This document shows, piece by piece, positions 36,170-47,505 of a stretch of 64,000 nucleotides of DNA; the first letter of the stretch is position 1; the number at the start of each line of letters is the position of its first letter. The position numbers and the translations under genes were made by a program. The stretch is from Tetrapyrgos nigripes (Eukaryota; Basidiomycota; Agaricomycetes; Agaricales; Campanellaceae), in the NCBI GenBank assembly GCA_013368315.1, contig JAACJM010000032.1, positions 310,001-374,000 of the forward strand, in the 5' to 3' direction. The notes beneath the pieces are model-generated. The model was given only the letters and a program-made list of their open reading frames with translations. It made no database searches and was not told where the DNA came from.

Positions 36170-36891
36170 GCATACTTCATATACCACCATGATGCCTAAC
36201 TCCTCCTCCGATACCGACTCCCAGGGCAATCTCCCCTGCATCGTCTATGCTTGCTCTGAGTTCATTTATGTCACTAATCCAGAGAATGGACGAGTCTTCG
36301 AGTTCCCATGTTCTCTCATTGAGCTCTACATTCGCTTTGACAGTGTCAATCGTGGCGAAGTCGAACCTGCCTCTTCACGAAGATCTGGAATGTGCAGAGC
36401 AATATTACTGCTAAGTTCTCTGTTAACGATGACACCGGCAATGCTGTAGTCCCACCTGGCAGATGTGTAACCATCACCGACATCATGCCACCAGTGCCTG
36501 CTTCCTGCTCTGACGACCTTAGTCTCATGTCCTTGGGACTTACTTGTGATGATATTCATTGGGTCCAGCCCCTATTGATGGACCAGCTCAAATACAGGGA
36601 GCATGGGGTGATGGAAAGGAAGAAAGGGTATGAGAAGAGGAAGCGCAAGAATGAGAAGGCTGGTGATGTTAAGAAGGGATTGAGGCGCTGAAGAAGTATA
36701 AGAAGGTGAAGAGGGAGGATGATGAAGCAAAGAAGGATGACAGAGGAGATGCTGTGATGACTAAGGGGTCCAGATCGGGTTCTGGATCTGGAACTACTGA
36801 CACTGAATACAATGACTACGTTGCTGGCAAGATCACTGCCGACACCTTGACCTCCCCAAAGGGCAAAACCAAAGCTAGGTCCAAGTAGAGC
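36170..36891 (+). pseudogene. Extra ORF between integrase and 3' LTR
   Basis: An open frame starting near MPNSSSDTDSQGNLPCIVYA shifts frame near 36385 into NITAKFSVNDDTGNAVVPPG and ends in a highly basic tail (ERKKGYEKRKRKNEKAG, stop near 36690); a further basic/acidic frame runs to 36888. It shows no transmembrane segment or signal peptide, so it is not an env-type gene. The function is unknown; it may be a captured host fragment or a lineage-specific ORF. Confidence 0.5.
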
Positions 36892-36920
36892 GTTTGATGG
36901 GTCAAACGCTGGAGGGCATG

Positions 36921-37346
36921 TGTGACGAGCTGGCACTGCATTTGCTGTAGCCTGCTGTATACCCCTATCTCTCTAAGTCTCATTACTTATTACTTACTTA
37001 TCACTTACTTACTCACTCACTCGAGCTCCTGCTCACATTCACACTCCTTTACTGTTTATCCATTGTTCCTAGCGTCGTGGCCAATAGGCCTTCTCTGATT
37101 TGCTTGTTAATCACTTATTATTCCTATCCACCCCACTCCTTAGAATTTCACCTCTCTATTTGTCCATTGATCCTATTATCATTCCTATCTACCTGTCTCT
37201 ACTGTTATTTGATTATTGCATGTTCGTATAAATACCCAGTAGAATATGCTGTATTCTTCAGTTCACTGAATCAACATTGCTCCTAACCTGTCATATTTGG
37301 TTGACTCCCATGTGTGCCGATACCTTTTTCGGAAGCTATTGTTACA
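36921..37346 (+). repeat. 3' LTR
   Basis: TGTGACGA...GTTACA, 426 bp, preceded by a short purine run (GCTGGAGGGCATG) that may be the polypurine tract. Same length as the 5' LTR. Confidence 0.93.
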
Positions 37347-37402
37347 TTGGCCGAGACCTTGGGCTGTTTCGGGGATCAAGACCATCTTCAGATAGGAATC
37401 CT

Positions 37403-37478
37403 GACGCCCCATCTGGAGACTCGTCTCCCAACAGACAGGACCCTATCCACAGAAAGGGCTGACGCCCCAACTGGAGAC
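37403..37478. repeat. Subterminal direct repeat GACGCCCCAWCTGGAGAC
   Basis: Two copies 58 bp apart, one mismatch, at the 3' boundary of the tyrosine-recombinase element. The first copy forms a GGAGAC-TC-GTCTCC hairpin. Confidence 0.7.
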
Positions 37479-37654
37479 GAGTAAACCCTCACTCAATCTA
37501 ATATAATCAGAACAAATTCATTTAATCATCAGAACTAAAGCTACTTGAACCCACTATCATTTGGGAATACAAAGAGTCAATTGCCTTGGCTGATATACCA
37601 TGAGAGGAGTGAAAATCTGTGAATAACTTTGAGATTTGCTTTGCCTTCTGTGTG

Positions 37655-38749
37655 TCATAAGCCTTGGACACTGCCTTCAGAAGAATGTCCTCCAGCCTTC
37701 CAATACAAAAGAAATGCCAGTGACGTCCAGCTGCCAAGGGCTGCTACCATTTCAGGGCTGACTCCTGCCAATAATAGCTCTGTAGCTCCACCAATATGGA
37801 AACTATGACCAAAAACATGCTTCATCATCCTTCTACTCCATACTTCATAACATGCGTCCAAGAAAATCTTCTTCATCAAGTGCTGAGGGCTACTGTTCTT
37901 GTCCAAGAAGGAAAATAAAGGGAAGTCATCGGGAACAGCACCGTTAACTTTACGGTGGTTCATAAAATGTCAGTAACCGCAAATCTTCTTCAAACTCTCA
38001 TCTGTCATCTCAGTAACTGTCATCTTTCCTCCCCATTTGCTTCATCGTCTTTGTCCAAGGTAAAGGTATTACCACTGCCTGAACACCTTCCTTCACAATG
38101 TCTAGAATACTCACACCTTTCAAAACGTGAAATTTCAGAGAGAATTTTTTGGCTGAGGGTACTGTAGTCTTGCCCAATCTCCTCACAGCCCAAGTCATTG
38201 ACATAGCACATGCAAGAACAGCTGCATCTTTCAATTTTGTCTCATCTAAATCCTCCACAAGTGCAAACAGGTGTTCCCAGCTGACTGGCACCTGTGGATC
38301 TCGTTGGTGCTCAGTACCCTCCTTGTGTGCTGTAGCTCTTCCCATCTTGACCCAACTATCTTCTCCCGCCCATGGCATGCCATGTATATTATGCCAGGCC
38401 AATAAACCTGACAGGTGCTGTGACACAGTCTTTCCCAAAACCTTTCCACATTCCCAACTGATAAAGGCTGTGAGAATTACCTGATCTGCTGGTAACCATG
38501 TTCATTGCAGAATTGAGCAAAACGAAGTAGACCCGAACCATACAAGGACTTGCTAGCATCAACGGTGGACCCAGAAATTGCTTTCTCCACCCAATTCAAA
38601 GTTGCCTCTGAGTAATTTCCCTGAAGCTCTCGTTGGGCCTCTATGACGGCTGGAGACTTCCACCATTTCAAACGTTGTTCTGCCATGACCCAAGGTCTGA
38701 AAGATGAGTCTTTGTAATCATTTCCCTTAACTGGCTTTCGTTTAGTCAA
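37655..38749 (-). pseudogene. Tyrosine recombinase of the DIRS-like element
   Basis: The N-terminal SAM-like part reads ALNWVEKAI-type sequence from 38749 (TLNWVEKAISGSTVDASKSL). The catalytic part continues in a second frame (38438-38010) with MTWAVRRLGKTTVPSA, the first Arg region, and in a third (37963-37655) with GHSFHIGGATELLLAGVSP and AFLLYW. Family members have HSFRIGG and a final Tyr. Here the second Arg is His, consistent with a CGC to CAC transition, while the Tyr is kept. Frameshifts near 38470 and 38000 prevent expression. Confidence 0.8.
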
Positions 38750-39222
38750 TAACGAAGTCAGAGGTACTGCATCAGGGTCAGAGAAGAAGGATTCTCAAGT
38801 AGATCAAGATTGTGGAAAGAGTTGGAAAATATGGGATGATTAGGAAGAGCGGGTGCTGAGTGAGTTGAGGATGAAGATGAGGGTTGGGCAGCAGAAAAAG
38901 ACAGGAAATCAGAAAATGATAGTGATGTGGGAGTAGGAATGTGTTCAGGTCTTGAGATGTGCAGTTTCTCTGACCACATGTCACCACCTGGTGACGCTGG
39001 TAAGTTGAGGTTGCTATACAATGCCAATGTCAATTATCAGATATGTCAAATAGATATACATACACACCTAAACATGCACAAGTACACCTTCAAGCTCCTT
39101 CAGGAGCGTAATACAAGAGGTCATCTCCAACTCCGGCTCACAAGTGATTCCACACAAAGGCTTGTCAGCTGGGTTTTTCTCTGACTCGACATAGACAAGA
39201 GTTGGCACAATGCCAATTGGGT

Positions 39223-39500
39223 TCAGAGTTGCATAAATACACCTGACAGATGCATTGATCCACTCATCCGGACTATGAGATTTTTGGATTGCACCAATAG
39301 TCCCTTGATTGTCCGGTCATGATGACCATAGAGATCAAGGAAGTAGCATAGAAGTTCAACGGCAATAGTTTCGAGCCAACAAATGTCCTGACCTGGGATC
39401 TTCCAATCTGGACAAAGTTTGAAGTAAGTCCACCTTGACGAGATGACAATACCAATGCCCCAAGTCGTGGAAGCATCAACATAAAGTCCTAGGTCCATGG
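39223..39500 (-). pseudogene. RNase H domain of the DIRS-like element
   Basis: LGLYVDASTTWGIGIVISSR carries the first catalytic Asp; DICWLETIAVELL carries the conserved Glu. The domain ends in a frame with NLIVRMSGSMH and a truncated tail, and joins the RT part by a short damaged stretch. Confidence 0.75.
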
Positions 39501-39606
39501 GGGCACCCTTCAGTTCCAGCTGGCAGTAGAATTTAGTTCTGAGCAGTGTGTTGGACCACCATTTAGCATCAGCAGTCAGTATTCTTAGTGGCTTTCACAA
39601 GCTCCA

Positions 39607-41713
39607 TCAGTTGTTTCTGTATGTGGCGGTGAAGTTGGAAAATGAAGAGAGATGGGTGCAGCCATTGAGATATACAAATGCACAATGACATAATTTTCCA
39701 TGCATGGACTTGATATCATCCAGACAGAAATGGCAGTGGGGAAATATGATGTAGGATTTCAGGCAATGTTGATACTTCAGCCTCTTCTCATTCGGAAGAG
39801 AGACCCTCTTCTGTGGTATGTCCCAGAGAAACCCAATAAAGATTGTAATGGTAACGTATTCGGTGTCTCCCTTGTCAGGGTGCCATGGTATACAGAGTCG
39901 TTCAACAGTGCAGAACAGATCGACGCAATTGAAATGGTATGTGAGAGAGGGGTACATGGGAAAACGAAGAGACTTCAAGTTGTCTTCATATTTCAGGATA
40001 GGAGAGAAACCCTTCTTGCTCCAAATGTCAACCACGCAGTTGGCAATCATGCTGGCATTACTACTAGCACAGGCACAACCAAACAGCATGCAGTGTTCAA
40101 TGTAAAACTTGCCAGCTCGTCCTTGCAAAACCAAATAGAGTTTGTGGTCTGGATGGACTGGGCAAGTCCTATGGAATTTTTCAATATCCATAGTCATTGC
40201 TTGTGTACCTGGAGGGGCATTGGCAATCTAGATAACGATACAACAATGAGAAAATGTTCATATGTTCATGACAGATCAAGTAGAGGATAATGGGAGAGGT
40301 GAGATGGGAAAAAGGAAGAGAGGAAGGAAGAGAAAATGGTAATGGAGAGATATCAAATAATGGGTCCAATGCTACAGCATTGATATGTATTGGCGCTACA
40401 GCTCCAATAAAGTCAGACAAAAAAGGTACTGATGCAACAGCATCAGCGAGTAGCAACAAAAGTACCAACACAACAGTGTCAACTGGTACTGACAGATAAC
40501 GCTGATGCAATGGTGTCCACAGGTATTGACAAAATACAGACACTAACAGGTTTCAGAACAGGTAATGATGCAACAGCATCAACAGGTATCAAACAACGTA
40601 CTGACGCAACGGCGTTGACTAGTACCCGACAAGAAATGGAAAGACGAAATGACGTCCCAAACAAACAATAGTAGAAAGAGAGAAAGGAATACTCACTATT
40701 TTGGCCACCTGATTTGCTGTATCGAAGCAAGTAGGGAAGTCCTCCTTTTTGATATGAGAGTTGACCGATTCTTCACTTTTGGACTCCTTGGAGAGGTGTC
40801 GACATATCCTCTTCTTCTTCTCCTTCCCCAGACCTTGATCCTGCTCTGCAACAATAAGTGGAGAACAGTAGAAGTGTCCCTGTAGGATCTGGGTGATGGT
40901 CTCCTTTGAGAAAGGGCCACTCATCCTACCTGCCTTGACCTCACTGTCCAAGTACTCGTCCACAACCTCAATGTGTTCATTGACCGAGTTGTGGTTGGCG
41001 TGGATAGTGGTGTGATCGAGAGAGGGCATGTCACCAATGGGAAAACTGTTGTGTAGATGCTTGACCAAGAAAGGATAGTTGTTGGTAAGATTGTTGGCAG
41101 CGAGCTCTTCTTCAAAGGCATCAGCGTCGTAAGGGGTATGGATGCGATTATAGATGTCGTTGTGCCAAGAAGGTGCCTCTAGATTAGGAGGCCAATGATG
41201 CACTGATGAAGAGAAGTCGGTGTATACCAGAGATGGTGGTGTTGAGAGGTCCAAGAAATTTTGCAAGTCTTCTTCAAAAGTATCTGCATTTTCACTAGGC
41301 TGTGCTGAAGGCAGGGAAGTATGTGGATGTGGTTGTTGCTCCTGAGTGTGATAGGAATGTGGGACATTGTCTTCATTGTTGTCGTCCTCCAGATTGCTGT
41401 CAGTGTCTGTAGTCACCAGTGCTGGCATGTCGAAGAACAAGTCTTCAAGTGAGTTTTCACCTGGAGCAGGTTTGGGCTGCATGACTGGCGTCACTGCAGA
41501 GAGAGCAAATATGTTCTCCTCTGCACTTGATAGCACATTTGCCAGTTCCTTTGGTGTGTCCGAAGATGCTGAAGAAGACGCATATAGGGAGGTTGGTGGC
41601 CCAGGTGTAGCAGACTCCATCTCAGATTGTGCACCAGAGGGGCTGACCGTGCAAGTTGTTGTCATGGGCTTTGGTGAAATGACCTTTCCTGCCACAAGCA
41701 TTGCAGCAAGCAT
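39607..41713 (-). pseudogene. DIRS-like pol: linker and reverse transcriptase, split by an intron-like segment
   Basis: The first block (41713-40697) is an acidic linker followed by RT fingers: NYPFLVKHLHNSFPIGDMP, SVNSHIKKEDFPTCFDTANQ. The second block (40227-39607) starts IANAPPGTQA and continues MTMDIEKFHRTCPVHPDHK, ASSNASMIANCVVDIW, KYEDNL and VSLPNEKRLK. The catalytic box is YEDN, where active relatives have YxDD. The two blocks join in phase 0 if 40696-40228 is removed as a GT-AG intron. Confidence 0.8.
40228..40696 (-). other. Predicted 469-nt intron containing a degenerate minisatellite
   Basis: On the minus strand the segment begins GTGAGT and ends TTATCTAG, and removal fuses two RT blocks without a frame change. 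Inside, on the plus strand, motifs such as ACTGATGCAACAGCATCA, ACAGGTATTGAC and GACGCAACGGCGTTGAC recur every 25-35 bp at about 40430-40620. Splicing is inferred only. Confidence 0.6.
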
Positions 41714-42870
41714 TGGCAGGAGAACTCTTGCTGCCCTTCAGAAAGAAGGATAATGATGAGGACGAAGGGGCCTGATATAAAGAGGAGGTAGCCTTCTTTT
41801 CCTTCTCTCGTTGGACTGCCAGCTGCCTTTTAATATCCTCCATTTCTTTCCCAAAAGAACTCTTGAAATCATCCATCTGCCGACCGAAATCCCTACTCAT
41901 TGTAACCCTTCTCCACTCATTTTCATATTCCAAAAGGTTGAAAGCGTAATGGAGAGAGTACCGCTCTAGATGCACCTTACACTCCATCTCCTGCCAGAAT
42001 GGCATCAGATCCTCACTGTCTTGTTGATGCAAGAAAAACCAAAAATGCGATTTGGCCCAGTCCTCGTGGTTACCCTCACCCTTCTTGTCCAGCTTGGTTG
42101 CCATGCATACTGAGTTGGTAGCTGCCTCTCTAAATTCCTCCATTGTCAGAGCCTGGAAGTCGCCTGCATCCAATTCCATTGTGATTCCTAGTTGAGTGCA
42201 GAGCTCTGGAATCTTGAGGATACATGCTTCAGTCTTTCCGTCCAAGGTTGAGACCTTCCTCGTCTCGAAAAAAAGGACATTGGACAAAATGTACTCGAGG
42301 TTTTTGTTGAGAAAAACTCCAAGAGGAATGAAGGAGTATCCAGCAGCATTGATGAGATCTTTGTGAATAACGACCTGGTGGCGGCCACCAGTCCTTTCCA
42401 CTGCTTTCCAATCCATCATATATCTCTCCTTGTTCTCCTTTCCCTTCCCTTTATCCTGATCCAATGTGGTGTTACCCTGCAACGCCCTGACTTCCTCATC
42501 CTTCTTGTTCTTCTCCCAGGACCAGTACGTGTTCGTCAGATAATCCTGGACTTTGGCCTTTGCGTCAACCGAGTGCATGATGGGCAAGAGCTCATCTTCA
42601 TCGATGCTGATGCATGACGCAATGGGAGAAGGCAGTACTGGCGGTGTCGCACTATTATTAGCCTGTGCTTCCAAAATCTCCACCACCTTTATCCTTTATC
42701 CTCTTCTCGTCCTCCTTCTCCTCAATCTTCTTGTTTCTCTTCAGCCTCTCTGCCACTGGAAGTTTCCTGAGGGCCAAGTAAAGAGCCGTGTTACAGTGCG
42801 TGATGGGTGCTCTATCATTGTTGGCCAGTGATCCAGTTCTTTTGAAAATGTTGGAACCTTCTTTAGGCAT
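41622..42870 (-). pseudogene. gag of the DIRS-like element
   Basis: ATG at 42870 (MPKEGSNIFKRTGSLANNDR), a 1-nt frameshift near 42690, then a 350-residue frame from 42686 with KDLINAAGYSFIPLGVFLNK and a coiled-coil (EKEMEDIKRQLAVQREK-like). It ends in CNACGRKGHFTKAHD, a CCHC knuckle whose last Cys is lost. The pol frame overlaps its 3' end (41713-41622). Confidence 0.75.
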
Positions 42871-45800
42871 CTTGGATGCAATGAGACTTGAATATGACGC
42901 GTAAAAATGGTGAAAAAAGACGAGAAAGCCTGTTCACTCGAAGTGGGTTGACAGTAGTGTGTTAAGCGTAAATCTTAAGATTACTAAGTACAAACAAACA
43001 ACTTGTGCCAAACTGTTATCTTATCTGTTTGTACTCTACTCATTCTTCATATCGTATCTGGATAATTGATGGGAACCAGATACACATGGCCTTTCCTTCT
43101 GCTCACCTCGTCCACTTTTCAGCTTCATTTTTCGCCATTTATGCATCACTGTTCCTTCATATGTCGAATCTTCATCTCGAATGGAGTAGAAGAGCCCCGG
43201 AAATTTGTAAGTGGCTGTCTGGGTCTGTATAGACACATATATGGATATGTTTTTTTTAACGATGTAAAACTTTGAACATATGCCTATGTGTGCTGATCCC
43301 TACCAAATTGCTTGCTGAGTACATACAGGACTTATAAAATAGCAAAATCTCATTTGATCTTGAAGCCGTTTGCAGGGACAATCCACTTAAATTGAATACT
43401 GATCATTTTTGACTGAATGTTTTTGACTGAACTTGAATATTTGGTGTACACCTATATAAGAGTGTGAGTGGCTGATTGTGTCATTCATGACACTCTAACA
43501 AAGTAAAGATCACTATCTGCCACTTTCAACAATGTTACAGTACTGAATATCAATCTGTGGTTGATCAGAGTGTACTTTTTGTGCATATATTTGCTTAGCG
43601 GTAGAAAATAAGCAGTCGCAAGTGGCTGTATATGTGGTATTCAGTGTTAAATCGCCCTTTATGTGCAGGCCCAGCTACTTTCTCTATATGAGCTAATCCC
43701 AGCTGCTCAGATCACACCCAGTGCTCGGAAATAAATGCTGGATACACATATGGACTCATTTTCAAGTCATTGTGTCAAGTGTCAATATATGTCGTGGGGT
43801 CTAGCAAATCAGGTATATGTTTGAGCTTTTGGATAATGCCCTTTTCTGAAAATTTCGCATGTCAAGGGCTTTTAAGGCTCTGCCTGTTTCCAATGGCCAT
43901 AATATGGCTGGATAATTTTTATTACTGTTTTTATATGCTACCTGTTGTATTATACTATTTTTTGACAATTTATGAAGCAGTAGATGATACCTCAATTCGA
44001 CACGAATGTCCCAGATTGACCATTTTATGACAGTTTTGGGTTGACTTCCAAGTATACTATGTATCATTCAAAGGATAGCAGCAAAAAATATTCAGTGAGG
44101 ACTCCTGCATATATTCAGTCTTTCCTGAGCTTTTCCAAGGTCAAAAATGCACTGTCAACCCACCATGAGTCGAAGCAAAGACCAAGACAGCAAACTAAGC
44201 ACCCAGGAGACGTGTGGGAATCCATTGTGAGAGGATTCAGACTTTTACTCGACTGTGGACATTGATACCTCAGGGATGGGTACGTAGTACTGCAATCAGC
44301 TCCATAGATAGTAGATTAAGGAATATACTTGCTATCTCAATCTATGTATGAATGCAACTATGCAAACAGGACTGTCCAGATTTTAAATTTTTCATGCACA
44401 AAAATTCTCAGTCGTAGTCACAGTGAACATTGGGCTTTTGTTCATTTCTGGGATATTACCATGAAATGATCTAGCTAGCTATTCTAGTGTATGCAGCGTG
44501 TCAAACTGTGTAGTCAGAGTACGAGTAGCATTTTGCACTGAAACGGCATCTCAAGTCTCGACACATCACTCAATGTACACATGGCATGCATGGTGTTGAC
44601 ACATCAGTTCCCTGTCAGTGTCCCATCAAGTTTCAACACGCTCCTTCGCTTTCCTGCTCTCTCTTCTCGTTATTTCTGCCAGACTCAAACTCCTCACTCA
44701 AGAGCCAAGAGCTCCCCATCCTGCCCTGATAGATGACTCCACACTTGTAACTCATTCTCCAACAAAATACAAAGTGGTCACACCACTCCTTATATCCAGC
44801 CATCTCCAATTGGTCAGTCTAGCCCTACTTACACTCAGACTGATTTTTCCTCCTCGCCTTTCCACTCTCCTTGCAAAGGTTCCCATTTATTTGTAACAAC
44901 CCTTTATCACGCCGTTTTTCTTTTATCTCCAGCATTATTTACAGGGTCATATCATTATTACAGACCAGGAACAACAGGGCATCATCATGTAGAAGTAGGG
45001 AACTCACAGGGAATCAGTCAACGGTGGGAGAGCGAGTAGTGCTGTGCGGCGAGATGAGAAGTAGCATCATCTATAGTATCTACCACCATATTTTTGTATT
45101 AACAGTAGCAGCCTTTAGTACTGTAGCTGTATGCTCTATGTATTGTTTTATTGGATTCTCGAAACACTCTGGGCTGGACAGTGCCATGGGACCAAGCAGG
45201 ACTGAGTACTGAGGCTTGAGGCCTGAGGAGGAGGTTTCTGAGTGCACCCAAGGCTTACTAAGTAGAGCCATGGACCTTGGTACATCATAGATGGTCCTCT
45301 ATATCTGAACGTGCCATGCAGCAAGCCAGCGTATGGATACCTGTGGTTGTTTTGGTGTTAAGTTTTAGAAAAGTGCTAGGGATGAACCAGAACTTTTATA
45401 AACTATTTTGCAGGGTTACGCCATGGTTTTTATTGCGAGCAGAGCCTGCAACATGAGCTATTAGAGTTCCTGTGAGGCCCCTTCCATCTATATTTGGCTT
45501 TATTTGGCCAGAGTACGAAACCCTGAGGATTTTGCCTGCTGTCGTAGACGGTGAGCAGCTTGTTTAATTCTTCTCCAATCTGCCTAGAAACTTCCAAAAG
45601 TGTGTATTTTTGCATCTACTATAGTCCTATAATCTTTTTACATGAATAAAATGGTGGAAATTTGAGTTTGAAATCCACATGCTAGAGGAGAAGACCCCCA
45701 GTCCCATCCTCTGGTCACATCTCAACTTGGCTTCTTCACCTGCAACCACAACTTCGTCTATGCCATGAAAATGCCAGCTGTATTAAGCACCCATCATGGA

Positions 45801-47109
45801 CATGTTCACTGTCAATCCTGTCAGCCTCCTCTTCCCAGAAACAGTGACACTCACTGGATCCATTGCACAGAATGCTATCGTGCCCAAACGACCTCTGACG
45901 GTCCCAGAACATCACAACAGAATACAACACATCCCAGACTTTCTATCTTGATTCCCAGAAGAAAGAAATGCACAAGCTACCACATAAACCACAGCATCAG
46001 TTACCTTCTTCAAGAACAGTGGCTCAGAATACAACGAATGCCATGTCTGTCAAAAACTGCCTAGGCAATGACCATGTTGCTGTAACTTCAAGCCCAAGAC
46101 CCAGTTTCCCTCAGAGAATGATGTTGGAAAGGATCCTAACCACTGTCATAGGTGTCAGAAGAAGAGGAAGTGCCCACTGCCAGAGCTGTCGAAAAGCCAA
46201 ACAATAGTACAAGCATGATCTTCCCATTCGTCTATAACTTTCTGCTCCCTGCTTCTTGGTCTCTGTAGGTCTTGTGAACAGCACTATTGGGACTAGTACT
46301 GTCATCAACATCGTCTGGAAGCCTGGTTGTGCCTGATCAGATCTTCTCCTTGCTGTCCTCTGACCTACTCTCTGGTGATCCAAACCTCATGAGGGCTTTC
46401 CTGAAGGCGCATCTATCATTCCCATTGCCGTGTATAAGCAAGTGTTCGAGCTCAAGGGCCAACTGTGCAGCTGATCATTGCAATTACCTTTACGACTGGC
46501 ATGGGCTGTTACTGTCGACAAATCTCAAGGTCTTACAATAAAGAAAGTGTAGGACTGTGCAGCCAATCATTGCAATTACCTTTATGACTGGCATGGGCTG
46601 TTACTGTCGACAAATCTCAAGGTCTTACAATAAAGAAAGTGTAGGTTGGGCTGGGAAGGAAGGAATTTTATGCTGGTTTGACCTTTGTTGCATTGTCAAG
46701 AGTTACTGATATCAACAGTCTGATGATTGTGGACGAGTTTGATTACTCATGGGTGAAAAAGCTGGGCGGTGCTGCTTGGAATGAACAAAAAGTAAATTTT
46801 ATTAGACATTACAATGTATCTCCATAATTCCATCTCTCAAATGCTCTAAAAGCTCTGACTGCTCGGATTGTGAAGTGAGCAATCCAACTGTGCAACAGTG
46901 TATACATGTTAAAATACTCGCATCATAGTGTGAATGACCTGATTACAGCTACTCCACGCAACCCTCCTTTCCCAATCCAAGGTCTACAAACTTCCATCAT
47001 CAGTCGGACCACATGTATCACCTTCCAATTTCTCTCCTATCCTGAACAAGGACACATATCAGCATCCTGTGCATAGAACGAGGCGCATATATGGCAAATA
47101 ATTGCCCAT
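42871..47109. other. Gene-free, repeat-derived region
   Basis: No coding region with family support was found in 4.2 kb. Visible items are an exact-length tandem duplication at 46462-46645, weak similarity between 45360-45420 and the reverse complement of 25500-25560, and a fragment at about 46140-46200 that can be read as HCHRCQKKRKCPLPEL, reminiscent of a zinc finger but too short to call. Confidence 0.5.
46462..46645. repeat. 92-bp tandem duplication
   Basis: ACTGTGCAG...AAAGTGTAGG occurs twice back to back (46462-46553 and 46554-46645). The copies differ at a few positions, including a TACG/TATG change, again a CpG transition. Confidence 0.9.
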
Positions 47110-47113
47110 CTCG

Positions 47114-47505
47114 TTGTTTTCAAGCTCGAATACATTGCTGAGGCCAGTCTCAGGTGGCAGAGGCAAGAAGAAGTCAACTGAGGAGATGGGTACGTCGTCA
47201 TCATTATGGTCTATACAATAATCCCTAAATCAGCCTTCAGACATTGACACTGGGAACACTGGAACCAAGATCAATGAGAAACGTATGTGTTCAGGCTGTA
47301 CTGAGACACATCAATAACATGCAGAAACTCTTGTGGAGAGAATCCTAAGCCTGCCCTGAAGAAGAAAAGTATGTCAGCAACTTTACTCTATCTTCATTGT
47401 TCTTATTCTCCACAGTCAACACCAATGCAGATGCTTTCACCACAAACAGGCCTGCCAATATACTTGGCGAAATCACAAATGGATTTCTGGGTGATGCTGA
47501 TGACA
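47114..47505 (+). pseudogene. Decayed partial copy of the gene at 19.3-20.3 kb
   Basis: The segment matches 19529-19917, introns included. Of roughly 15 base differences, about 12 change a CpG of the 19.5-kb copy into TpG or CpA. One CGT triplet is also lost. Because introns are retained, this is a segmental DNA copy and not a retrocopy. Confidence 0.85.

Larger units (their letters stand above)
26284..37346 (+). mobile_element. Ty3/gypsy LTR retrotransposon with chromodomain, decayed
   Basis: An 11,063-bp element bounded by two 426-bp direct LTRs that begin TGT and end ACA. Between them, in order: gag, a CCHC knuckle, aspartic protease, reverse transcriptase, RNase H, integrase, chromodomain and an extra ORF. 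This is the Ty3/gypsy (Metaviridae) order, and the chromodomain points to a chromovirus. The coding parts are broken by many stops and frameshifts, and a repeat-rich insertion occupies 29.66-30.85 kb. The flanking 5-mers (TCAGC and TTGGC) do not match, so no target-site duplication is visible. It belongs to the fungal genome and is unlikely to be mobile. Confidence 0.9.
37347..42870 (-). mobile_element. Tyrosine-recombinase (DIRS/Ngaro-like) retroelement, decayed
   Basis: Minus-strand order gag, RT, RNase H, tyrosine recombinase is that of DIRS-order elements, which integrate with a tyrosine recombinase instead of an integrase. It abuts the gypsy 3' LTR. GACGCCCCA(T/A)CTGGAGAC occurs twice at 37403-37420 and 37461-37478, next to a GGAGAC/GTCTCC palindrome, and may belong to its terminal repeats; a matching repeat at the other end was not found. 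All coding parts are damaged. Confidence 0.75.

Noticed and set aside
36170..36891. Envelope-type gene in the gypsy element
   Set aside because: No signal peptide, membrane segment or fusion features; basic tail instead.
26279..37351. 5-bp target-site duplication of the LTR element
   Set aside because: TCAGC and TTGGC share only three bases; a match via two transitions is possible but not demonstrable.
46140..46205. Zinc-finger-like HCHRCQKKRKC fragment
   Set aside because: Too short, no flanking homologous frame; kept only as a remark.
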